NCBI GenBank assembly: GCA_016866475.1
Contig: VGMF01000002.1
Span: 62,001-126,000, forward strand
Origin: Chlamydiota bacterium
GTDB lineage: Bacteria > Chlamydiota > Chlamydiia > Chlamydiales > RGXB01
DNA length: 64,000 nt
Direction of reading: 5' to 3'
The notes under the pieces were generated by a model that did no database searches, was not told the DNA's origin, and saw only the letters and a program-made list of their open reading frames with translations. The translations under genes and the position numbers were made by a program. This document shows, piece by piece, positions 25,128 to 32,529 of this stretch; the stretch's first letter is position 1; each line of letters opens with the position of its first letter.

Positions 25128-25142
25128 AGTCTTTTAAATTAG
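25124..25142 (+). repeat. 19-bp direct repeat, copy 2
   Basis: Second copy of ATAGAGTCTTTTAAATTAG (first at 22062-22080). It covers the ispF stop codon and the start of the ispF-cysJ spacer. Confidence 0.7.
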
Positions 25143-25164
25143 TCTTTAAAATACTAGAATTCTA

Positions 25165-26121
25165 CTAATAGACATCCAAGTGCAATCTTTTTTCTCCCTT
25201 AAGACGGCGCAACCAATCCCTAGCCTCATCATCTGAGACCCCCATTTTGTCCCTATACAACTCTTCAAGCGTTTCGGTTACCCCTTTTGCCATCACTTTG
25301 GCATCGCCGCAAATATAGATAGAGGCCCCCTCCTCTAGGTAGGAAAACAGCTTCTCTCTATTTTCTCTCAATCTATCCTGGACGTAAATTTTTTTATCTT
25401 GATCTCGTGAAAAAGCTAGCGATAGATCCAGTTGCCCTGTTTCACTTAGACCTACCAAAAAATCCTCATAGTAAAAATGGGATCTACGGTTTCTTTCACC
25501 AAAAAGGAGCCAATTTTTTGCGGGGGCATTTTGATAGATCCGCTCCTCCAAAAATGCTTTGAAGGGGGCGAGGCCTGTGCCGGGACCGATCATGATGATC
25601 GGGGTGGTGGGCTCAGGGAGCCGGAAAAGTTCATTTGGAAATACTTTGAAGCGGCAGGTGTCATAGAGCGAGAGATAATTTGCAAGATAGTGACTCCCGA
25701 CCCCCATCGTTTTTTCCCCCTCACCATCAATAAATTCATCAAGTGTTACTAGAAGATGGATCTGGTTCGGAAAAATCGAGCTTGAAGAGGCAATCGAGTA
25801 AAATCGGGGCATTAAAGGGCGTGCCCGACTCAAGTCCCCCTCTTGAACCGATTGCAGATTCACATGCTCCAAAAGATACGAATACAGGTCGATCTCCTCT
25901 TTCGTTCTTTTGTGTTCGATCCGCTCACTGCCTCTTCTATCAAATTTTTTTAACCATTTTTCCACCTTGGACGGGGGATTTAAAACGTCTATTGCAATCG
26001 AATCACCCGGTAAATACGCTATCGGCTCCTCAAAAACAATCTCCAAATGCAAAGTCTTTTTCTCTACATCTGAGGGGGTTAAATATCTGCGATCTACTAA
26101 TTTTGCGTTGTGTTTTGACAT
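25165..26121 (-). CDS. CysJ-like FAD/NAD(P)H oxidoreductase lacking the flavodoxin domain
   Basis: Ferredoxin-NADP reductase-type flavoprotein. FAD-binding RFYSIASSS with the preceding GDSIAIDVLNPP, then the NADPH-binding block MIGPGTGLAPFKAFLEER, LLFGERNRRSHFYYEDF, YVQDRLRENREKLF and IYICGDAKVMAKGV. It matches the C-terminal two-thirds of sulfite reductase alpha subunit, but at 318 aa has no FMN/flavodoxin domain. A free-standing electron donor for an unknown acceptor is more likely than sulfite reduction. Chlamydiae keep a similar gene (CT435). It ends convergent with ispF. Confidence 0.85.
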   Translation of the reverse strand: MSKHNAKLVDRRYLTPSDVEKKTLHLEIVFEEPIAYLPGDSIAIDVLNPPSKVEKWLKKFDRRGSERIEHKRTKEEIDLYSYLLEHVNLQSVQEGDLSRARPLMPRFYSIASSSSIFPNQIHLLVTLDEFIDGEGEKTMGVGSHYLANYLSLYDTCRFKVFPNELFRLPEPTTPIIMIGPGTGLAPFKAFLEERIYQNAPAKNWLLFGERNRRSHFYYEDFLVGLSETGQLDLSLAFSRDQDKKIYVQDRLRENREKLFSYLEEGASIYICGDAKVMAKGVTETLEELYRDKMGVSDDEARDWLRRLKGEKRLHLDVY

Positions 26122-26159
26122 AAATGGCCAATGTTATGTAGGTAGTAAATGTGACCCCC

Positions 26160-26321
26160 ATGCACACTAGATACAAAAAAACTTTATTGTTTATCGTGCT
26201 TGCATCTTGCACTGCGACCGGATACAAGCCCTCCTACATTATCACAGATCAGCCTCTGAAAGAAGAGGTAAAATCTGATAAAAGAGGGAACTCTCCCCTT
26301 AAGGCAGACCCTATCCGTTAG
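26160..26321 (+). CDS. Tiny lipoprotein, 53 aa
   Basis: Short gene in the spacer between the cysJ-like gene and gltX. From ATG 26160 it reads a basic start (MHTRYKK), a hydrophobic core (TLLFIVLAS) and a lipobox LASC, so the mature lipoprotein would begin at Cys17 and be only about 37 aa, basic and hydrophilic. An in-frame GTG at 26151 could add three residues; GTAGGTAG upstream is a weak ribosome-binding site. The stop overlaps the 3' end of gltX (opposite strand) by four bases. Function unknown. The clear signal-plus-lipobox pattern makes a real gene likely. Lnt (56108) could acylate it. Confidence 0.6.
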   Translation: MHTRYKKTLLFIVLASCTATGYKPSYIITDQPLKEEVKSDKRGNSPLKADPIR

Positions 26322-27847
26322 GCAGGGGCAGTCTTTTGAGGAGCTACTTTATGCAAAATTCCAAAGCATTCTTTTTTTTGTAAGGCGTTTTTTAAGAGGT
26401 CGACCTTTTTCGAGCTCAATCCGCCCAAAAACGCTATAGCTTGCAACAGTCGCGCCCTTGTACGGTCGATGCCTAAAAGTTCAAAAGAGGCGTAAAGGGG
26501 AGGGCCTTGAGTTTTTCCGGTGAGAGTTGTGTAGAGGACAGGCATAATCTCTTTTTTGAGATTCAGGCCAAATATTTCGACAAACTCCTTGCAAACGGCC
26601 TCAATGCTCTCTTTCATCCAGCTCTCTCTTTCATCCAGTCTCCAAAGGACTGCTTGCAAAAGCATAGCCGATCCTTCCTGGGTCAATGTTTTGGGAACCA
26701 TGTTCTCAAGGCTCAATTCAAGATGATTCGTGAAGAAAAAGTGGAAGAGATCGAAAAATTCGGAGTAGGTCCGAATCCTGGTCCGCCCCATCTCCATCAG
26801 CTCGACCATTTTTTGTTCATCAAATGCCCAGGAAGAAATCTTTTTCCAAAGCTCTTTCGGATCGGTTGTGCGCATCAGATACTGTTGATTGATCCAATCG
26901 AGTTTTTGGAAGTCAAAAAAGGCGCCGGAAGAACCGATACGCTTGACATCGAATGTTTTGCAAAAGTGCTCGAGAGTATAAATTTCCTCGTCGTTTGGCA
27001 TGCTGTAGCCCATAAGGGAGAGGAAGTTCAAGAAAGCCTCTGGGATGTAGCCGCTGTCTTTAAAAAAGAAGATGGAGCAAGGATTTTTCCTTTTTGAGAG
27101 TTTTTTCCCATCGGCACCTAAAAGAAGGGGAAGATGATAAAAAGTAGGTGGGGTCCATCCGAAAGCATTGTAAATTACAATGTGTTTGGGTGTGGATGTG
27201 AGCCATTCGCTCCCGCGCAGCACGTGGGTGATTTTCATCAGGTGATCGTCGACAACGAAGGCGAGGTGATAGGTAGGAAATCCATCGGCTTTCAACAGGA
27301 TCTGATCGTCTATCTCCTCATATTTGACGACGATTTTTCCCATGATCCCATCCTCAAAATGGAGCTCTCCCGTCAAAGGAACCTTGAGTCGGATGGTATA
27401 CTTTTCATTGCGCTCGATCCGCTCTTGAATTTCTTCTTCAGTGAGATTTCGATAAAGACGATTGTATCCGCTTTTGGAAGTGAGCCGCATTTGCTCCAGC
27501 TCCTCTGCAGTGGCGAAACATTTATATGCCATCCCTCTATCTAGAAGTTTTTGAGCGTACTCCTGGTAAATCTTGGTCCTTTCAGATTGGCGATAGGGCC
27601 CATAAGGTCCCCCGCAATCCGGCCCTTCATCCCAGTGGATCCCGGCCCATTGGAGTGCTTTGTAAATATTTTGTTCGTAGATGGGTCGGCTTCTGGATTG
27701 ATCCGTGTCTTCTATCCTGAGGATAAATTGGCCGCCATGGAACCTGGCAAAGGCGAGATTCATCAAGGCAATGTATGCGGTTCCTACGTGCGGATAACCG
27801 GTAGGAGAAGGGGCTATACGAACCCGGACCGGTACGGATTGAGACAT
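26318..27847 (-). CDS. gltX: Glutamyl-tRNA synthetase
   Basis: Class I synthetase. HIGH box as APSPTGYPHVGTAYIAL (about residues 11-27), RIEDTDQSR, the EGPDCGGPYGPYRQSER tRNA-acceptor segment, and KMSKS as DGKKLSKRK near residue 250. The anticodon-binding helical domain follows. 509 aa is standard. In Chlamydiae this enzyme usually also charges tRNA-Gln, with later amidation by GatCAB; nothing here tests that. AGGA precedes the ATG by 6 nt. Confidence 0.97.
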   Translation of the reverse strand: MSQSVPVRVRIAPSPTGYPHVGTAYIALMNLAFARFHGGQFILRIEDTDQSRSRPIYEQNIYKALQWAGIHWDEGPDCGGPYGPYRQSERTKIYQEYAQKLLDRGMAYKCFATAEELEQMRLTSKSGYNRLYRNLTEEEIQERIERNEKYTIRLKVPLTGELHFEDGIMGKIVVKYEEIDDQILLKADGFPTYHLAFVVDDHLMKITHVLRGSEWLTSTPKHIVIYNAFGWTPPTFYHLPLLLGADGKKLSKRKNPCSIFFFKDSGYIPEAFLNFLSLMGYSMPNDEEIYTLEHFCKTFDVKRIGSSGAFFDFQKLDWINQQYLMRTTDPKELWKKISSWAFDEQKMVELMEMGRTRIRTYSEFFDLFHFFFTNHLELSLENMVPKTLTQEGSAMLLQAVLWRLDERESWMKESIEAVCKEFVEIFGLNLKKEIMPVLYTTLTGKTQGPPLYASFELLGIDRTRARLLQAIAFLGGLSSKKVDLLKNALQKKECFGILHKVAPQKTAPA

Positions 27848-27873
27848 AAAAAATCCTAAAAAAGTTCTAGAAG

Positions 27874-27902
27874 AATATACTCTGAAACCTTTAAAAATTC
27901 AA
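27874..27902 (-). promoter_or_regulatory. Promoter for gltX
   Basis: On the minus strand TTGAAT (27902-27897) and TATATT (27879-27874) are spaced by exactly 17 bp. The -10 ends 26 bp upstream of the gltX ATG. Good fit to the main sigma factor consensus. Confidence 0.55.
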
Positions 27903-27925
27903 GCAGCCAATAAGAGGATAAAAAA

Positions 27926-28000
27926 ATGGGCAACCGTACTGGGGCTGTTTTTTTAGATATTAGCTCAAGGCCAAGGAGGGATATTATAGGAGTTTTTTAA
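27926..28000 (+). CDS. Possible 24-aa peptide in the gltX-tsp spacer (uncertain)
   Basis: ATG 27926 follows GAGGATAAAAAA, a good ribosome-binding site, and reads MGNRTGAVFLDISSRPRRDI to a TAA at 28000. Nothing is recognised. CAGCC near 27903 can pair with GGCTG at 27941-27945, which is followed by seven T, so the start region could also be a terminator. Kept only as a possibility. Confidence 0.2.
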   Translation: MGNRTGAVFLDISSRPRRDIIGVF

Positions 28001-28082
28001 CAGACACCCCAAAAAAACTTGCCAGTTCTGCATAAAAGGGACCTTTTTACCACGTTGCGACGGTAAATGAAGCGGTCTGGTG

Positions 28083-29930
28083 TCAGTAGGTGAGGGAAGA
28101 TTCTTTAAATTTAGACCAGTGTTTCAGGACCTCAACAGCTTCATCTAAAACAAGTTTTTTTTCCTCATCGTAGGTTGTGCCCTCCTGTTTTTTCCATTTG
28201 TTCTGGCGCTCTTTAGAGGCCCTATTGAGATGGTTCAGGATTTTTTCGGGGATAAACAAGCGTTGTTGCTGTAGTCCCCTTTTTGCCCGAATCCTTGCTA
28301 ATGGATTCAGATCGAGCATTTGATCGAGAAAGCTTGAGGGTATTGTATTGGAGGGGAGGGCAAACTTGTGATGTTTTTCTCCTATTTCCAATTTATTCAA
28401 AGGTCCCGGAATCTCCACATGGGGGGCGACGCCGGTCAATTGAGGCGAGTTTCCTGATACAGTGTAATAAAGGCCCCTTGTGATCCGGTATTCACCTTTC
28501 GGGTCAATAGATCCACGGGAGTCTATAGAGAGAACTTGGTAGGAACCTTTTCCAAAAGTGGCACTGTCACCAACTAAAATGGCCCTGCCGTAATCTTTGA
28601 GGCACTGGGCCACTATTTCACTAGACGATGCGCTAGCCCTATCGATCATTACAGCAAGCGGACCTCTAAAAGCGGGCGGCGATTGGAAAGTTCTCATATG
28701 GTAGATGCCATGGATTCGGTCCGAAACTGATGCTACAACTCCGCGATGGATAAATAGACCAGCAATTTCCACCGCCTGGGACATGAGCCCCCCCGAATTT
28801 TCACGTAAATCGAGTAGGACGCCCGCAATCGATTTTTGTTTTTTTAACGTGTCATAGACACGCTTAAAGTCCTTGCTAGAGGAGGTGTTCTCGTCTTCGT
28901 AAAAGGAGTGTAATGCAAAATGAAGGATCGGCCCCTCGTTGGTCTGGATCACCTCGTAGGTATACCTACTTTCCTCAACAACAACCTCTTCGCGGGCTAA
29001 AGCCACAACGTGGTGGGCGTCTTTGCGCAGAAGTGTGAGGGTTACCGATGTTCCCTTTTCTCCCCGGATTAAGGCAACGGCATCCTGAATGGACAAACCC
29101 ATTACAGGCTCGCCGTTTACGGCGATAATCTTGTCATCTACCTGTACTTTGCCTGAGCGGGCTGCGGGCCCCCCTTCTACCAGCTTTAGCACGTTTAAAC
29201 CGTCAAAATCGTCGCGTAACATAGCGCCAATTCCGTAAAGTCTTTGTTGCACATGAATCAAAAAGTCTAGGGCTTCGTCGGGGGTGAAATAGGAAGTGTG
29301 GGAGTCCAGGGAGCGGGCAAAAGATTTTAAAAAGGTGCTATAGACAAGTCTATCCTCAATTTCTTTGGGGAGGCCAATCCAATCCTGCTCAAAATGGATC
29401 CGTTTCTTTTCGCTCCAGCTTAAAACTCTCTCCTGCATATTTGGGCCGATTTGATCTGCCATATACAGGGTATGGGCTTTCAGTTGGGCCAATCGGTCTA
29501 TTAATTCTTCCTCAGAGAGGGCAAAAGTTTCATTTTTAGTCTCAAGCTTCTTAGGGGTGACTAGTTGTAATTTAGCGTGTCCAAGAAAGGTGTTATGGCG
29601 CACGATAGCTTTTTTAAACAGGTTTAAAATGTGAGTAAAATATTGGAAATCTCCCCTATGAATCGCTTTTTTCAAAGTGTATAGTTCCGCCTCGCCCAAT
29701 TTGATCGAAGGGGTGATCTCATGGTCAAGAAAGTAACTTTTAGTCCGATCCATCTCTTCGACAAAATGGGCCAGAGTTCTCTCAAGAATCTCATTGTCAA
29801 TCTCTTGGACTTGCGCATGAGCCCGCAACATTTCCTCCATCCGATGGGTCACATCGTGAACCTTAAGCTTGGGGGGCTCCTTTGCAACAAGGGCCAGGAA
29901 AAAAAGGGCGGGTAAAAGAAAACGAATCAT
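28083..29930 (-). CDS. tsp: Tail-specific / carboxy-terminal processing protease (Prc/Tsp)
   Basis: Periplasmic S41 serine protease (CT441-like in Chlamydia). ATG 29930 follows GGGAGGAC and opens a signal peptide (MIRFLLPALFFLALVAKEPP); the longer frame to 29978 is less likely. Order: a helical N-terminal domain to about 230, a PDZ domain (GIGAMLRDDFDGLNVLKLVEGG, DKIIAVNGEPV), the catalytic core with GVLLDLRENSGGLMSQAVEIAG and the Ser-Lys dyad in RASASSSEIVAQCL and GDSATFGKGSYQV, and a C-terminal DUF3340-like helical region. 615 aa is normal. Neighbours gltX, euo and recJ match C. trachomatis CT441-447 in part. Confidence 0.94.
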   Translation of the reverse strand: MIRFLLPALFFLALVAKEPPKLKVHDVTHRMEEMLRAHAQVQEIDNEILERTLAHFVEEMDRTKSYFLDHEITPSIKLGEAELYTLKKAIHRGDFQYFTHILNLFKKAIVRHNTFLGHAKLQLVTPKKLETKNETFALSEEELIDRLAQLKAHTLYMADQIGPNMQERVLSWSEKKRIHFEQDWIGLPKEIEDRLVYSTFLKSFARSLDSHTSYFTPDEALDFLIHVQQRLYGIGAMLRDDFDGLNVLKLVEGGPAARSGKVQVDDKIIAVNGEPVMGLSIQDAVALIRGEKGTSVTLTLLRKDAHHVVALAREEVVVEESRYTYEVIQTNEGPILHFALHSFYEDENTSSSKDFKRVYDTLKKQKSIAGVLLDLRENSGGLMSQAVEIAGLFIHRGVVASVSDRIHGIYHMRTFQSPPAFRGPLAVMIDRASASSSEIVAQCLKDYGRAILVGDSATFGKGSYQVLSIDSRGSIDPKGEYRITRGLYYTVSGNSPQLTGVAPHVEIPGPLNKLEIGEKHHKFALPSNTIPSSFLDQMLDLNPLARIRAKRGLQQQRLFIPEKILNHLNRASKERQNKWKKQEGTTYDEEKKLVLDEAVEVLKHWSKFKESSLTY

Positions 29931-30300
29931 TGTCCTCCCACTTAATGGTTTAGCTAAAATTGATCCAGAAAATTCCACTCCGGAGTTTGAAAAAATCTCT
30001 CCTATGCAGGCTGCAGGTGGAAAAAATTGGTAAGAATCGTTGGAAATAGCTGAAGAAAATTTTTTTCGAGGAACCCTTTTTTATAACTAATTAATTTTCA
30101 AGTATTAAATAAAGAAAATTAAAAGATTTCAACAGACACCATGGAAAATTTATCAAATTCTATTGAATTCAATTCTTTTTTATGGAAGAATTAACAACCT
30201 AAAAGACCAAATGATTTACGAATTGTGACCTATCAAAACGCATGTACCTACTAGGGAACCGAGGTCTTTAAAAAATTTATTTTAATGGAGAAACAAAAAA
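29931..30300. other. AT-rich divergent control region between tsp and euo
   Basis: About 370 bp carrying the start signals of both tsp (minus) and euo (plus). Visible: ACTCCGGAGT palindrome near 29980, AT-rich runs, a small upstream frame (30141-30194), ACCT/AGGT pairing near 30245-30264, and the euo ribosome-binding site GGAG 8 nt before the ATG. TTGTGA near 30226 followed 16 bp later by TACCTA is a weak promoter candidate. The length suits a regulated developmental gene. Confidence 0.5.
30141..30194 (+). CDS. Possible upstream peptide ahead of euo (uncertain)
   Basis: A 17-codon frame MENLSNSIEFNSFLWKN starts 160 bp before euo. Its first 11 bases ATGGAAAATTT are identical to the first 11 bases of euo, so the two may come from a local duplication of the start site. 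No strong ribosome-binding site. It could be a leader peptide, or an accident. Confidence 0.22.
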   Translation: MENLSNSIEFNSFLWKN

Positions 30301-30750
30301 ATGGAAAATTTCCATCAACAAAAAATGCAAGAAGTTGCTATTGATACACCGCCAGGTTTTGTTTCTATTACTGAGGCGGCTCGTATCAACAACGTAACAA
30401 GACAAGCAATCTATGTTGCTATTAAGCAAAAAAAGCTTAGAGCATATAAGCATTCGACACGTTGGACTATTAGCCTCAAGGATTTAGAAGAGTATAGAAA
30501 TCAAAAATATTCAAGGTTGAAATCTACTTTTAACGGCGAATTGCTTTTTGATAACAACAAAGGGTATTTCTCGGTTGGTCAAGTAGCAAAAATGTTGAAT
30601 GTGCCTGCTCAAAAAATCTACTACGCAACTCGTGTAGGGATGATGAAAGCGCACAGAAAAGGGGCGGCTTGGGTTATCAGTGTTGAAGACATCAATCTTT
30701 ACAAAGAGAAGTACCTAGCAGCTTTCACATCAGAAGCTCTCGTTGGGTAA
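30301..30750 (+). CDS. euo: EUO-family DNA-binding developmental regulator
   Basis: In Chlamydia Euo represses late-stage promoters during the replicating phase. The 149-aa protein is built of two similar excisionase-type helix-turn-helix units: residues about 22-68 (SITEAARINNVTRQAIYVAI, RAYKHSTRWTISLKDLEEY) and about 91-137 (SVGQVAKMLNVPAQKIYYAT, KAHRKGAAWVISVEDINLY). They align A-x(n)-NV-x-x-Q-x-IY-x-A, then a W-x-IS-x-x-D-x-x-x-Y wing, indicating internal duplication. It is shorter than C. trachomatis Euo (about 183 aa, from memory). ATG 30301 follows GGAG at good spacing. It converges on recJ, as CT446-CT447. Confidence 0.9.
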   Translation: MENFHQQKMQEVAIDTPPGFVSITEAARINNVTRQAIYVAIKQKKLRAYKHSTRWTISLKDLEEYRNQKYSRLKSTFNGELLFDNNKGYFSVGQVAKMLNVPAQKIYYATRVGMMKAHRKGAAWVISVEDINLYKEKYLAAFTSEALVG

Positions 30751-30757
30751 TATAAGA

Positions 30758-30773
30758 CCTATAAAATTATAGG
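30758..30773. terminator. Perfect hairpin between euo and recJ
   Basis: CCTATAA-AA-TTATAGG, 7-bp arms, starts 8 bp after the euo stop and ends 5 bp before the recJ stop. It probably serves as a two-way transcription end; there is no extended T-run. Confidence 0.5.
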
Positions 30774-30777
30774 CAAT

Positions 30778-32529
30778 TTAGGCTCGCGGAAGTACCAGGA
30801 AATCTTTAATCTGCAATTGAATGCTGGTTTTTTCCTGGTACGAATTGATTGTTGGGGTAAAAGCCACAATCAGCCGCGAGCCTTTCTTTTTTATAAGCTC
30901 TTGGCGGCGCATAGCTAGATTGAATCCGATCCCCTCGAGTTGTCTCCCATTTTCTTCCAAATAAAATTTTAGATGCACCTTTCCGATAACTTTAGGCGGA
31001 AAAACCTGATCTGCCTCGCAAAAAAGGGTAGGGGCGGGGTTATCCACACCAAAAGGCTCCAGCAAGGACAACGACTCTAAAAAATCGAAGGTAAGGTCTT
31101 TAAAAGAGACCTTGGCATCGATCATCAGCTTCGGAAAAAGATCCTTGTCGGATAGGGACCTATCTGCTGCTTGGAGAAAGCGCTCTTTAAAAAAGGGAAA
31201 ATTCTCCGGGGTTATAGTGAATCCTGCAGCATAATCGTGGCCCCCATAATTCATAAAAAGAGATCCATTTTCTCTCAGGACCGGGAGAATCGCGAACTCA
31301 GGTATGGTTCTTACGCTTGCTTTAAGGACACCTTTATCTTCAGTGATGACAACAGTGGGGCGGTTGTAGAGTTTAGACATTCTTGCCGCAATAATCGCGA
31401 TGATTCCGGGATGGCAGGTTTTAGAAAATAAAACGATAGCTTTACCCTCAAGAAGGTCCGGTTGCTGCTCGATCATTTTTTCTATTTCGAGTGAGTCCCG
31501 ACGCTCGATCTTTTGCCTCTCTTGATTTTTTTTGTCTATGAAATCGACGAGGTGATTTGCGACATTGAAGTCCCGGGTCAGTAAAAGCTCAACACCTTTC
31601 ATAGGGTCAGAGATCCGACCAAGACTATTCAGCCTGGGGGCAAGTTTGGAAGCGATGTCACCGGTCGTGATTGTCTCTGCGTTCAACTCAGATAGATTGA
31701 GAAGCTTCAAAAGACCAATACGACCTGTTTTCGGAATTTGATTCAGACCATAACGGACTAAAATCCGGTTTTCACCACGTAGGGAGCCCATGTCGGCCAC
31801 GGTGCCAATCGCTACGATATCCAGCATGTCTTTAAGGTCGATCTCCTCGGGATCGATTGTCCCCTTTAGGGATAGAAAGCTCAAGAGGGCATGGGCAAGT
31901 TTAAATGCGACACCAACGCCTGTCAGGTCCCTGTTCGGGTATGTGCTATGATGCAGTTTTGGATTCAAAGTCGCGATGCACTGTAGATTCTGCATCCCCG
32001 GTTCATGGTGATCCGTTACGATAACGTCAATTCCATACCGGTCTGCCCGTTCCACCTCGTCTGTAGACGTGAGGCCGCAATCGACAGTGATGATCAGCTT
32101 ACAACCTTTTTCCAAAGCAGTTTCGATGGCATCACTCATCAAACTTTCCTTGATCTGGTTCCTATTAGGAACACTGTAGTGGACATGAACGCCAAGACGT
32201 CTAAAAAAATCGGTCAAGAGCACAGTTCCTGTGATTCCGTCAACATCATTGTCACCAAAAATAAGGATCGATTCCTTGTCCTGAATCGCTCTATATAGCC
32301 TATCGACTGCTTGATCGATTTGGGGCAACAAGGAAGGGGAGAACAGATCAGGAAGTTTGGCATACAGGTAATGGTGTATTTCTACCATAGAGGTAAAACC
32401 ACGGCTCATAAGGATTTGAGCTGTCACCGGGTTGATATTAAACTCGCGGGTGATCCTCTGTACAAGCGGGGGGTTTTCTTTTGGAAAAACCCATGTGATC
32501 TCTTGTTTTTTTTGTACGATAGGGATCAA
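30778..32529 (-). CDS. recJ: Single-stranded-DNA-specific exonuclease RecJ
   Basis: 5'-3' ssDNA exonuclease used in recombination and mismatch repair. DHH phosphoesterase motifs are present: FGDNDVDGITGTVLL (motif I), TVDCGLTS, VTDHHEPG (the DHH triad), DIVAIGTVADMG; then the DHHA1 block with MNYGGHDYAAGFTI and a C-terminal OB domain. 583 aa is normal. The start is a TTG whose bases overlap the secDF stop (TTGA), so the two genes are coupled. Confidence 0.95.
   Translation of the reverse strand: MIPIVQKKQEITWVFPKENPPLVQRITREFNINPVTAQILMSRGFTSMVEIHHYLYAKLPDLFSPSLLPQIDQAVDRLYRAIQDKESILIFGDNDVDGITGTVLLTDFFRRLGVHVHYSVPNRNQIKESLMSDAIETALEKGCKLIITVDCGLTSTDEVERADRYGIDVIVTDHHEPGMQNLQCIATLNPKLHHSTYPNRDLTGVGVAFKLAHALLSFLSLKGTIDPEEIDLKDMLDIVAIGTVADMGSLRGENRILVRYGLNQIPKTGRIGLLKLLNLSELNAETITTGDIASKLAPRLNSLGRISDPMKGVELLLTRDFNVANHLVDFIDKKNQERQKIERRDSLEIEKMIEQQPDLLEGKAIVLFSKTCHPGIIAIIAARMSKLYNRPTVVITEDKGVLKASVRTIPEFAILPVLRENGSLFMNYGGHDYAAGFTITPENFPFFKERFLQAADRSLSDKDLFPKLMIDAKVSFKDLTFDFLESLSLLEPFGVDNPAPTLFCEADQVFPPKVIGKVHLKFYLEENGRQLEGIGFNLAMRRQELIKKKGSRLIVAFTPTINSYQEKTSIQLQIKDFLVLPRA

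Noticed and set aside
26507-27097. 196-codon plus-strand open frame
   Set aside because: Lies wholly inside gltX on the opposite strand, whose identity is certain. It shows no family motif and has no ribosome-binding site.
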